A stretch of DNA of 64,000 bases. Origin: DASZKW01 sp035552775 (GTDB taxonomy: Bacteria; Actinomycetota; Acidimicrobiia; Acidimicrobiales; Palsa-688). Under the pieces are notes generated by a model. The model was given only the letters and a program-made list of their open reading frames with translations. It was not told the DNA's origin and ran no database searches. Numbering within the stretch: the first letter of the stretch is position 1; each line of letters begins with the position of its first letter. This document shows positions 1 to 11,213 of the stretch, one piece after another. Location: the NCBI GenBank assembly GCA_035552775.1, contig DASZKW010000105.1, forward strand, positions 1 to 64,000. Reading direction: 5' to 3'. The position numbers and the translations under genes are program-made.

Positions 1-50
1 CCCGGTCACCCCCCGAGACAGCTCCGCGAACCCCTCCTAAGCTCGCCGCG

Positions 51-935
51 GTGACGATCCCGCCGACCCGCGACGCTTCCAGCGTCGACACACCGGCCGT
101 GGCCCGCTACGTTCCCCCCGTTCCGGCGGATTCGCGGCTGCAGCGCCGGGCCGGTATCGAGGTGCTCACCTGGCCGGTGTTCGACGACCATCCCGTGGAC
201 GTGATCGTCACGACCCGCCACGGCGGCGTGTCCGAGGGCCCTTACGCCACCTTGAACCTGGGGCTGCACGTGGGCGACGACCCAGCATCGGTGCAAGAGA
301 ATCGCCGGCGGGCGGCGGCGGCGGTCGGCGCCGGCCTCGACGACCTGGTCTTCTGCGAGCAGGTGCACGGATGCCGGGTGGCGACGGTGACCGGCGTCGA
401 CCGGGGCCGTGGTGCCCGCTCGTGCGCTGACGCCATCGAGGGGACCGACGCCGTGGTGACCACCGAACCTGGCGTCGGCCTGGTCATGATGGCCGCCGAC
501 TGCACCCCCATCGTCCTCTACGACCCTGCGGCCGGCGTGCTGGGTTGCGTGCACTCGGGTTGGCGGGGCACCACGACCCGCGTGGTCGACGCCGCGCTCG
601 AGGCCATGGTCACCCTGGGCGCCCAACCGGGGCGCACGATCGCCGCAGTGGGACCGGCGGTCGCCGCCGAGGGCTACCAGGTGGGGCCGGAGGTGGCGGA
701 CGCGGCGATGGCGGCGTTCGGCGACGTCGACGGGCTGGTGGCCCCCGACGGCACCGGCCGCTTCACCTTCGACCTGTGGGCGGCCAACCTGCGCATCCTG
801 GCCGAGGCCGGCGTGGCCCCCGGGCGCACCCATCGATCGGCGCTGGCCACCGGTGGGCCCCAGTTCTACAGCGACAGGGCCGTCCGCCCGTGCGGGCGCG
901 TGGCCGCCGTCGCCCGCCTGCGCCCGCCGGCCTGA
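51..935 (+). CDS. pgeF: PgeF/YfiH-family (DUF152) peptidoglycan editing factor / multicopper-type domain protein
   Basis: The 294-residue protein belongs to the YfiH/PgeF family. Members have been described as an editing hydrolase that removes wrongly incorporated L-Ser from peptidoglycan precursors, and as purine nucleoside phosphorylases. The family's His-Cys-His metal site is visible: His106 in QVHG, Cys151 in AADCTP and His168 in VHSGWRG. The GGVSxGPYxxLNLGLHVGDD segment (residues 58-76) is also typical. The first 30 residues look like a non-conserved extension, so a later start is possible; GTG at 51 has no clear Shine-Dalgarno sequence. In many bacteria this gene lies near ftsZ. Here it converges on a MurL-type gene six bases away, which again links it to peptidoglycan precursors. 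The family is certain; the substrate in this organism is inferred. Confidence 0.88.
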   Translation: MTIPPTRDASSVDTPAVARYVPPVPADSRLQRRAGIEVLTWPVFDDHPVDVIVTTRHGGVSEGPYATLNLGLHVGDDPASVQENRRRAAAAVGAGLDDLVFCEQVHGCRVATVTGVDRGRGARSCADAIEGTDAVVTTEPGVGLVMMAADCTPIVLYDPAAGVLGCVHSGWRGTTTRVVDAALEAMVTLGAQPGRTIAAVGPAVAAEGYQVGPEVADAAMAAFGDVDGLVAPDGTGRFTFDLWAANLRILAEAGVAPGRTHRSALATGGPQFYSDRAVRPCGRVAAVARLRPPA

Positions 936-941
936 GCCGTT

Positions 942-2300
942 TCAGCTGGCGGCGAGGACGAGGTCGGCGGGGACGTGGTGGGCGCCGGCCGGGCGCAGCA
1001 AGGCGGGTACCAGGGCACGGGCGGCGGCCGCGCCGGCGCCGAGTTCGGCGACCAGGGTGTGCAGCAGGGGTGTCGCCGCCCGGTCCGGCCGCGCCGCAGC
1101 GAGGACGAGGGCGGCCCTGCTCTCGTCGGTGTCGCCCACGCACTCCCACGGCTTGATGTCCGGGGAAAGGGCCACCAGGGTGCGGAAACGCTCAGCGAGC
1201 CCGAGATCGTCAAGCGGCTCCCGGCCCGAGAAGATGGCGCGCAGGCGCTCAGCAGGAAGAAACGGTGCCAGCACCAGGTCGACGAAACAGCACTTGTCGC
1301 ACACCCCGCACCACTCGTCCATGCGCCGGCTGGGTTCGACGGCGAAGGCCCGGTTGCAACTGCGGAACACCGGGTGGTAGCGCTCGAGGGCGGCAAAGCG
1401 CTCGGCGATCCACAGCTCCGTGTGGGGCCGCAGGGCGGAGAAGTAACCCACCGAGGCGTCCAAGGCCACGCCTACCACAGCGGCGAAGCGCTCCTCGAAC
1501 TCCAGGCTCTTGGACCACTGGTGGTTGACCCAGCGGTCGTCGACCCTGACGTTGCCGACCGACGCCGACCACTCGTTGGACATGACCACAGCGTCGCGAC
1601 CGTGGAGGGCGGCGCTGAGCACGGCGATGGCGGACAGGATCCCCGTGATGGGGACATGACCGTTGCGCCACCCGAGCTCCGCTGACCGCAGAATCTGGCC
1701 GTCGAGCTCGCGCCCGGCGCGCACGACGGGGAGGCCGCTCACCGCTGCGCAGGCCTCGATGGCGGCGAAGCGGTCCCCCGGCCGGGACAGGACGAAAAGC
1801 GCGGCGTCGTCGACGCGGTGGCGGATCGACTCCACGGTGACGATGGAGTCGAGGCCGCCGCCGAAAGGGATGAGCGGGCGCGACGGGGACGGCGGGTCGG
1901 CGCCGGCGCCGCTCCCCCCGCCCGCGCCGGCGCCGCTCCCCCCGCCCGCGATCCGCACCCCTCCCTCGACGCGCAAGGCACCCAGGTCGAGCTGGTTGCG
2001 GTAGGCGTACTCACCGAGGCCCTCCACGTAGAACGTCCGCAGGAAGTCGATCTCGGCATCCCTCACCGGCGTGTTACCCAGGTCCAGCACCGGCGCCGGC
2101 GCGGCCTTGTAGTAGGACACGCCGGCGAGGAGGTACACCAGGCGCGCCGCCTCCCTCGCAACCGGCCCCCACTCCAGGCCCTCGCCCAGCGAGATGCGCT
2201 CGGTAAAGCTGTACAGGCCGAGCCCGTAGTGGCAGGCGAGAGTCCCCTCGGCGCCGTCGACGTCCATCCCCAGATAGCTGAACGTGTCCTCGGCCGCCAC
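942..2300 (-). CDS. murL: MurL-type UDP-N-acetylmuramoyl-L-alanyl-L-glutamate epimerase
   Basis: The protein resembles the MurL family, which with MurD2 supplies D-Glu to peptidoglycan by epimerising the terminal L-Glu of UDP-MurNAc-L-Ala-L-Glu in an ATP-dependent step. Supporting features are an ATP-binding PP-loop-like motif PFGGGLDS (about residues 145-152) and a conserved C-terminal cysteine block, CNRAF followed by EWCGVCDKCCFVDL. I chose GTG at 2300 (452 residues) because the frame further upstream, to 2447, overlaps the divergent gene at 2431 and reads as low-complexity sequence; that longer start cannot be excluded. A Gly/Ala/Pro linker just before the PP-loop is encoded by an exact 24-bp tandem duplication. 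No murD2 is seen in this window. Family recognition is from motif memory, so moderately sure. Confidence 0.72.
   Translation of the reverse strand: MAAEDTFSYLGMDVDGAEGTLACHYGLGLYSFTERISLGEGLEWGPVAREAARLVYLLAGVSYYKAAPAPVLDLGNTPVRDAEIDFLRTFYVEGLGEYAYRNQLDLGALRVEGGVRIAGGGSGAGAGGGSGAGADPPSPSRPLIPFGGGLDSIVTVESIRHRVDDAALFVLSRPGDRFAAIEACAAVSGLPVVRAGRELDGQILRSAELGWRNGHVPITGILSAIAVLSAALHGRDAVVMSNEWSASVGNVRVDDRWVNHQWSKSLEFEERFAAVVGVALDASVGYFSALRPHTELWIAERFAALERYHPVFRSCNRAFAVEPSRRMDEWCGVCDKCCFVDLVLAPFLPAERLRAIFSGREPLDDLGLAERFRTLVALSPDIKPWECVGDTDESRAALVLAAARPDRAATPLLHTLVAELGAGAAAARALVPALLRPAGAHHVPADLVLAAS
1903..1950. repeat. exact 24-bp tandem duplication inside murL
   Basis: Two adjacent identical 24-bp units (1903-1926 and 1927-1950) keep the reading frame and add eight Gly/Ala/Ser residues to a linker just before the GGGLDS motif. 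This looks like a replication-slippage expansion of a surface loop. Confidence 0.85.
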
Positions 2301-2430
2301 AGCCCCCGAGGATACAGGGGCCTGTTTGGTGCGCGACCCGAACCCACGGCTGTCGCCCGGGGCGCTCCCAGGCGGGTTAGCGTCGAGACCACCCCGCGAC
2401 ACGAGACCATTCCCCAACAGAGGAGGGTGC

Positions 2431-2877
2431 ATGGACATCGAGACCATCGACCAGGAATTCAGTCAGCTCCAGGCCCAGAGCCAGCAGACGACCACCGCTC
2501 TCACCAACCTGGCCACGAAGCTCCAGGCGGCGGCGGGCGCCGGCGACGACAATGCCAGGGAGTGGATCCTCGACCTGAAGGAGCTGGCCATCGGCATCCG
2601 CGACGAGCAGAGCCAGGTGGCGGCCCTCCTCCAGGCCCTCCACGGCTTCGTGGCCAACCAGCTCCAGGCGCCGGTGGTGGCCCAACCTCAGTACCAGCAG
2701 CAGTACCAGCAGCCGCAGTACCAGCAGGCACCCCAGTACCAGCCTCAGTACGCCCAGGGCGGCGGGGGGATGCTGTCCCGCTTCCTCGGCGGGGGCTTCG
2801 GCCGTTCCCTGGCCACCGGAGCGGGGATGGGTGCCGGTTTCGGTATCGGCGAGGACCTCATCAACAGCATCTTCTGA
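2431..2877 (+). CDS. small hypothetical protein with Q/Y-rich repeats and glycine-rich tail
   Basis: I do not recognise this 148-residue protein. Residues 1-85 are polar and heptad-like, consistent with a short coiled coil. Residues 90-118 are a run of PQYQQ-type repeats (Gln, Tyr, Pro). The last 35 residues are glycine-rich with scattered hydrophobics (GGGMLSRFLGGGFGRSLATG) and could associate with membrane or oligomerise. ATG at 2431 is chosen because a strong AGAGGAGG-type Shine-Dalgarno sequence ends six bases upstream; longer frames from 2284 would overlap murL and read as non-conserved. It is divergent from murL and lies about 60 bp upstream of the rpoB promoter region. The composition recalls stress or scaffold proteins with C-terminal Gly-rich segments, but no function is assigned. 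Confidence 0.75.
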   Translation: MDIETIDQEFSQLQAQSQQTTTALTNLATKLQAAAGAGDDNAREWILDLKELAIGIRDEQSQVAALLQALHGFVANQLQAPVVAQPQYQQQYQQPQYQQAPQYQPQYAQGGGGMLSRFLGGGFGRSLATGAGMGAGFGIGEDLINSIF

Positions 2878-2941
2878 GCCTGACCGAGGGGGCAGCAGGG
2901 GGGTGGGTTTGCCATTTCCCCACCTCTCCGCAGACAAACCC

Positions 2942-2970
2942 TTGACCAGCGGTGTCGCTTGCCTTACCCT
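2942..2970 (+). promoter_or_regulatory. putative distal promoter P1 of rpoBC
   Basis: TTGACC (2942-2947) and TACCCT (2965-2970) are separated by exactly 17 bp, a good fit to housekeeping sigma-70/SigA spacing, about 167 bp upstream of the rpoB start. Confidence 0.55.
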
Positions 2971-3007
2971 CCCTGTGGGTAACTCCGCGCCGTGCTTTCG
3001 AAGGCGC

Positions 3008-3043
3008 TTGCTCAAACGACGCCGTCTGCCCTATAGTGGGCAG
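3008..3043 (+). promoter_or_regulatory. putative proximal promoter P2 of rpoBC with palindrome around the -10 box
   Basis: TTGCTC (3008-3013) and TATAGT (3032-3037) are 18 bp apart. The -10 hexamer is flanked by perfect 6-bp arms, CTGCCC (3026-3031) and GGGCAG (3038-3043), so the box is the spacer of an inverted repeat. This could be an operator or an early transcript hairpin. Confidence 0.55.
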
Positions 3044-3136
3044 TTGCCGTGCTCGCCTGCTGCGCCCTTGCTCTTCCCTCCTGGCCTCAGCGCGCCCTGA
3101 CGGCGTCCGCACCCACCTCCTACGAGGAGTAGGCCC

Positions 3137-6100
3137 TTGCCCTCTCGTCCCGCCCTCCGGGAGCGCTTCTCGTTCGCCAACCTGGACGAGGTCCTTCCGC
3201 TTCCGGACCTGATCTCCATCCAGCGTGACTCCTTCCAGTGGTTCTTGGAACGGGGTCTGGCCGAGACGTTCCGGGACATAAGCCCCATCGAGGATTTTTC
3301 CGGCTCCCTGAAGCTGATCCTCGACTTCGAACCCGATGACCAGGACCTGCGTCCCCCTCCCAAGTTCACGGTGGAGGAGTGCAAAGAGAAGGACATGACC
3401 TACGCGGCGCCCATCTTCGTGCGCGCCCAGTTCCAAAACGCCAACACCGGCGAGATCAAAGAGCAGACCGTGTTCATGGGCGACTTCCCCATGATGACCG
3501 ACAAGGGCACGTTCATAATCAACGGCACCGAGCGGGTGGTGGTCTCCCAGCTGGTGCGCTCCCCCGGGGTGATCTTCCAGCCCGGGCGCGACGCCAAGAC
3601 CATCGTCACCGGGACCATCCACCCCTACCGGGGTGAATGGATCGAGTTCGACGTGGAGGCCAAGCCCGGCAAGGACATCACCGCCGGCTCCCGGGTCGCC
3701 CGCAAGCGCCGCCTCAGCCTGTTCGTGCTGCTGCGCGCCCTCGGCTACACCGACGAGGCCTTCTTGGAGCGCTTCGTGCGCCACTTCGACTTCCTCGAGG
3801 GTCAGTGGGAAAAGGAGCGCGACCTCGCTCCCACCACCGAGGAGGCCGTGCTCGAGATCTACAAGCGGGCCCGCCCCGGCGAGCCACCCTCGGCGGAGTC
3901 GGCGCGTGCCTACTTCGAGAACGCCTTCTTCAACCCCAAGCGCTACGACCTCACCCGGGTCGGGCGCTACAAGCTCGACCGCAAGCTCGGGCCTGAGGTG
4001 GCGAAGGTCTCGGAGCTGTTCGACATCGAGCTCGACCGCCCGACCGCCGGCCAGGGCGTGCTGTCCCGCTCGGAGATCCTCGCCGCGTGCACCTACCTGC
4101 TCCACCTGGCCCAGGGCGAGCCCGGCTACCGCCTCGACGACCAGGACCACTTCGCCAACCGGCGTATCCGCTCGGTCGGCGAGCTCATCCAGAACCAGGT
4201 GCGCGTCGGGCTGTCCCGCATGGAGCGGGTGGTGCGCGAGCGCATGACCACCCAGGACGTGGAGGCCATCACCCCCCAGACCCTGATCAACATCCGCCCC
4301 GTGGTGGCGGCGATCAAGGAGTTCTTCGGGACCTCGCAGCTGAGCCAGTTCATGGACCAGACCAACCCGCTGTCGGGCCTCACCCACAAGCGGCGCCTGT
4401 CGGCCATGGGGCCCGGCGGCCTGTCGCGTGAGAGGGCCGGCTTCGAGGTCCGGGACGTGCACACGTCCCACTACGGGCGCATGTGCCCGATCGAGACCCC
4501 CGAGGGCCCCAACATCGGCCTCATCGGCCACCTGGCCAGCTACGGGCGCATCAACGACTATGGCTTCATCGAGACCCCATACCGCAAGGTCGTCGAGGGC
4601 AGGGTCACCGACGAGATCAGCTACCTGGCCGCCGACGAGGAGGAGGAGTTCGTCATCGCCCAGGCCAACGCCAAGTTGGCCGATGACGGCACCCTCGTCG
4701 ACGAGCGGGTGCTCGTGCGCCGCGCCCCCCAGGACGCCGCCGTGCGGGTCCAGGCCGGCGGGACCAGCTACGGCTCCACCTCCGAGGTCGACTTCGTGCC
4801 CCCCGCCGAGGTCGACCTGATGGACGTGTCGCCCAAGCAGATCGTGTCCATCTCCACCGCCCTCATCCCCTTCATCGAGCACGACGACGCCAACCGGGCG
4901 CTCATGGGCGCCAACATGCAAAAGCAGGCGGTCCCCCTCGTCAAGCCCGAGGCGCCGTTCATCGGCACCGGCGTGGAGGGCCGCGCCGCGCGCGACGCCG
5001 GCGACGTCCTCCTCTCCGAGGGCAAGGGCACCGTGGTCGAGATCTCCGGCGGCCACGTCACCGTGGACTACTCGCCCGGGCAGACGGACTGGACGGGCAA
5101 GGCCCTCGGGCGCAAGGTGTACCGGCTGGCCAAGTTCCGCCGGTCCAACCAAAACACCTGCCTCAACCAGCGCATCATCGTCGACGAGGGCGCCACCGTG
5201 GCCAAGGGCGAGGTCCTGGCCGACGGGCCGTCCACCCAGCTCGGCGAGCTCGGCCTCGGCAAGAACCTCCTCGTGGCCTTCATGCCCTGGGAGGGCTACA
5301 ACTACGAGGACGCCATCATCCTCTCCAGCCGCCTGGTGCGCGACGACGTGCTCACCTCGATCCACATCGAGGAGCACGAGGTCGACGCCCGTGACACCAA
5401 GCTCGGCGCCGAGGAGATCACCAGGGACATCCCCAACCTGTCCGAGGACATCTTGAAGGACCTCGACGAGCGCGGGATCATCCGCATCGGCGCCGAGGTC
5501 GAGGCCGGCGACGTGCTCGTCGGCAAGGTGACCCCCAAGGGCGAGACGGAGCTGACCCCCGAGGAGCGCCTGCTGCGCGCCATCTTCGGCGAGAAGGCCC
5601 GCGAGGTGCGCGACACCTCCCTCAAGGTGCCCCACGGCGAGTCCGGCAAGGTCATCGACGTCCGGGTGTTCTCCCGGGAGGACGCCCACGAACTGCCGCC
5701 CGGCGTCAACCAACTGGTCAGGGTCTACGTCGCCCAGCGCCGCAAGATCTCCGAGGGCGACAAGCTCGCCGGCCGCCACGGCAACAAGGGGGTCATCTCC
5801 AAGATCCTGCCCCTGGAGGACATGCCGTTCCTGGAGGACGGCACCCCCGTCGACATCATCCTCAACCCCCTCGGTGTCCCGTCGCGTATGAACGTGGGCC
5901 AGGTCCTCGAGAGCCACCTCGGCTGGGCCGCCCGCTGGGGCTGGGAGGGCAACGAGCTGGCCAAGGTTGCCCCGACGGGCATCGAGCGGGCCACCCGTCC
6001 GGTGAGCGAGCCGGCGGTGCACATCGCCACGCCCGTGTTCGACGGCGCCCACTGGGACGAGGATACCGAGTCGGGCAAACACCTGACCATGCAGCAGATC

Positions 6101-6712
6101 TTCGAGCGCCTCACACCCGAAGCGCCCGGCACCACCTACGGCGACGGCGGGCGCCTCATCGGGCGCGACGGCAAGGCCACCTTGTTCAACGGCAGGACGG
6201 GGGAGCCCTACGACAACCGGATCAGCATCGGCTACGTGTACATCTTGAAGCTGGCCCACCTGGTCGACGACAAGATCCACGCCCGCTCCACCGGCCCCTA
6301 CTCCATGATCACCCAGCAGCCCCTCGGAGGTAAGGCCCAGTTCGGCGGCCAGCGCTTCGGGGAGATGGAGGTCTGGGCCCTCGAGGCCTACGGCGCCGCC
6401 TACGCCCTCCAAGAGCTGCTCACCATCAAGTCCGACGACGTCCTCGGCCGGGTCAAGGTCTACGAGGCGATCGTCAAGGGAGAGAACATCCCCGAGCCCG
6501 GGATCCCCGAGAGCTTCAAGGTGCTCATCAAAGAAATGCAGAGCCTGTGCCTGAACGTGGAGGTCCTCTCCCAAACGGGAGAGGAGATCGAGATGCGCGA
6601 GCTGGACGAGGACGTGTTCCGCACGGCCGAGGAGCTCGGCATCGACATCAGCCGCCCGGAGCGAGGCTCGGACGAAGAAGACGCACGGCGCGCCGCGGAG
6701 AGGGGTTTCTAA
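3137..6712 (+). CDS. rpoB: DNA-directed RNA polymerase subunit beta
   Basis: RpoB, the beta subunit of RNA polymerase, forms with RpoC the catalytic cleft and holds the rifampicin site. The 1191 residues cover the family's length. The protein begins with the conserved block RERFSFANLDEVLPLPDL. The rifampicin region GTSQLSQFMDQTNPLSG...HKRRLSAMGPGG lies at about residues 398-428, followed by ETPEGPNIGLIGHLA; the C-terminal beta/beta' interface includes GGKAQFGGQRFGEMEVWALEAYG. Within the rifampicin region the usual Leu after SA is Met424. The TTG start at 3137 is chosen from the GAGGAG Shine-Dalgarno sequence at 3124-3129 and the conserved N-terminus. Two promoter-like elements precede it. No rplJ-rplL genes lie upstream, unlike most actinobacteria. 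Confidence 0.98.
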   Translation: MPSRPALRERFSFANLDEVLPLPDLISIQRDSFQWFLERGLAETFRDISPIEDFSGSLKLILDFEPDDQDLRPPPKFTVEECKEKDMTYAAPIFVRAQFQNANTGEIKEQTVFMGDFPMMTDKGTFIINGTERVVVSQLVRSPGVIFQPGRDAKTIVTGTIHPYRGEWIEFDVEAKPGKDITAGSRVARKRRLSLFVLLRALGYTDEAFLERFVRHFDFLEGQWEKERDLAPTTEEAVLEIYKRARPGEPPSAESARAYFENAFFNPKRYDLTRVGRYKLDRKLGPEVAKVSELFDIELDRPTAGQGVLSRSEILAACTYLLHLAQGEPGYRLDDQDHFANRRIRSVGELIQNQVRVGLSRMERVVRERMTTQDVEAITPQTLINIRPVVAAIKEFFGTSQLSQFMDQTNPLSGLTHKRRLSAMGPGGLSRERAGFEVRDVHTSHYGRMCPIETPEGPNIGLIGHLASYGRINDYGFIETPYRKVVEGRVTDEISYLAADEEEEFVIAQANAKLADDGTLVDERVLVRRAPQDAAVRVQAGGTSYGSTSEVDFVPPAEVDLMDVSPKQIVSISTALIPFIEHDDANRALMGANMQKQAVPLVKPEAPFIGTGVEGRAARDAGDVLLSEGKGTVVEISGGHVTVDYSPGQTDWTGKALGRKVYRLAKFRRSNQNTCLNQRIIVDEGATVAKGEVLADGPSTQLGELGLGKNLLVAFMPWEGYNYEDAIILSSRLVRDDVLTSIHIEEHEVDARDTKLGAEEITRDIPNLSEDILKDLDERGIIRIGAEVEAGDVLVGKVTPKGETELTPEERLLRAIFGEKAREVRDTSLKVPHGESGKVIDVRVFSREDAHELPPGVNQLVRVYVAQRRKISEGDKLAGRHGNKGVISKILPLEDMPFLEDGTPVDIILNPLGVPSRMNVGQVLESHLGWAARWGWEGNELAKVAPTGIERATRPVSEPAVHIATPVFDGAHWDEDTESGKHLTMQQIFERLTPEAPGTTYGDGGRLIGRDGKATLFNGRTGEPYDNRISIGYVYILKLAHLVDDKIHARSTGPYSMITQQPLGGKAQFGGQRFGEMEVWALEAYGAAYALQELLTIKSDDVLGRVKVYEAIVKGENIPEPGIPESFKVLIKEMQSLCLNVEVLSQTGEEIEMRELDEDVFRTAEELGIDISRPERGSDEEDARRAAERGF

Positions 6713-6716
6713 CCAC

Positions 6717-6776
6717 ATGCTCGACGTAAACACGACTTTGAATGTGACAGCGAACAGCTGCGGATCGGGGGCCTGA
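6717..6776 (+). CDS. 19-codon leader ORF: decayed duplicate of the rpoC 5' end
   Basis: Four bases after the rpoB stop an ATG opens a 19-codon frame that ends with TGA four bases before the rpoC ATG. Its DNA is an imperfect copy of the first ~45 bp of rpoC: both begin ATGCTCGACGTAAACA, both then contain ACTTTGAA and GAACAGCTG[C/A]GGATCGG, with small insertions of 2 and about 9 bases in the upstream copy that put it out of the rpoC frame. A GAGAGGGG sequence lies about 12 bases before its ATG. Whether it is translated is unknown; the position would couple ribosome termination to rpoC initiation. It may equally be a neutral duplication scar. Confidence 0.5.
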   Translation: MLDVNTTLNVTANSCGSGA

Positions 6777-6780
6777 AACG

Positions 6781-10821
<4,041 letters not shown>

Positions 10822-10954
10822 CGCCGGGTGCGGCCGGCCTCCCTCCGCTGGCGGCCGGCCCGCCGGACCTGCCGGCCCGAGGCGCAGTCGGGCTCCACTG
10901 GCGGCCGGCCTGGGCTGGGGCTGCCGGCCCGAGGGGCCGTCCCGAGGCGGTGCT

Positions 10955-11055
10955 TTGAACCGTTTCGCGCGCTGGCCCTCATAGTGTGAACCGTTGGTGT
11001 CGCATAGCGATACCAACGGTTCACGTCTCAGCGCCCGGCGCGCGCAACGGTTCAA
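10955..11055. repeat. nested inverted repeat, REP-like element, copy 1
   Basis: Outer arms TTGAACCGTT[T]CGCGCGC (from 10955) and GCGCGCGCAACGGTTCAA (ending 11055) enclose a second, inner inverted repeat built from the same GTGAACCGTTG core. A related array with the same core lies at 47283-47383. The rest of this intergenic stretch (10822-10954) holds only short GC-rich direct repeats of CTGGCGGCCGGCC type and no gene. Confidence 0.7.
10986..11024 (+). terminator. long hairpin downstream of rpoC
   Basis: Arms 10986-11003 and 11007-11024 form an 18-bp stem, with one G-U pair and an ATA loop. There is no T-run after it, so it may end rpoBC transcription by an actinobacterial-type hairpin or just stabilise the transcript. 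Confidence 0.55.
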
Positions 11056-11056
11056 G

Positions 11057-11131
11057 TACAACAGCTCCGATTCGGGTATGGCAGCTAAACTGAGGGCGGC
11101 GAAGGGATTACCCAAGTGAGCGGTATCGACG
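11057..11131 (+). repeat. 75-bp promoter/start repeat, copy 1 (effector upstream region)
   Basis: This segment, which runs from the leader through the GTG start and first codons of the effector gene, recurs at 14743-14818 with only about four differences (one inserted base, two GG/CC changes, one A/G). It contains a TAAACT -10-like box (11086-11091) and a GAAGGG Shine-Dalgarno sequence before GTG 11116. Confidence 0.85.
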
Positions 11132-11211
11132 GTTACGACTGGTCGGTCTTCGGCGCCAACCCGGTCCCGGGCGATCCCGACGCGGCGCGGGCCATAGCAA
11201 GCGGGGCATAG
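11116..11211 (+). CDS. 5' fragment of the split T7SS-type effector gene
   Basis: GTG at 11116 opens a 31-codon frame ending in TAG at 11209. Its sequence (SGIDGYDWSVFGANPVPGDP then DAARAIA) resembles the beginning of actinobacterial WXG100-like helical domains, in which PVPGDP-type sequence leads into the first long helix. The next frame, from ATG 11214, continues that helix (GLRDLADRVAQQNSLVRSVG). The two frames are separated by a 14-bp insertion bounded by 8-bp direct repeats (CATAGCAA at 11193-11200 and 11207-11214). Removing one 14-bp unit fuses them exactly as ...ARAIAMGLRDLADRV.... I read this as the true N-terminus of the downstream gene, cut off by a frameshift. Coupled re-initiation (stop TAG two bases before ATG) is an alternative. 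Confidence 0.6.
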   Translation: MSGIDGYDWSVFGANPVPGDPDAARAIASGA

Positions 11212-11213
11212 CA

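Noticed and set aside
2861..6733. Very long open frame antisense to rpoB, and a similar one antisense to rpoC (7978-11214)
   Set aside because: They mirror the codon bias of rpoB/rpoC in GC-rich DNA, contain no recognisable domain and would need to share every codon with essential genes.
10822..11056. tRNA-like or attachment-site interpretation of the palindromes after rpoC
   Set aside because: The arms do not fold into a cloverleaf, no T-loop or CCA-type end is present, and no integrase gene is near; a REP-like element or terminator fits better.
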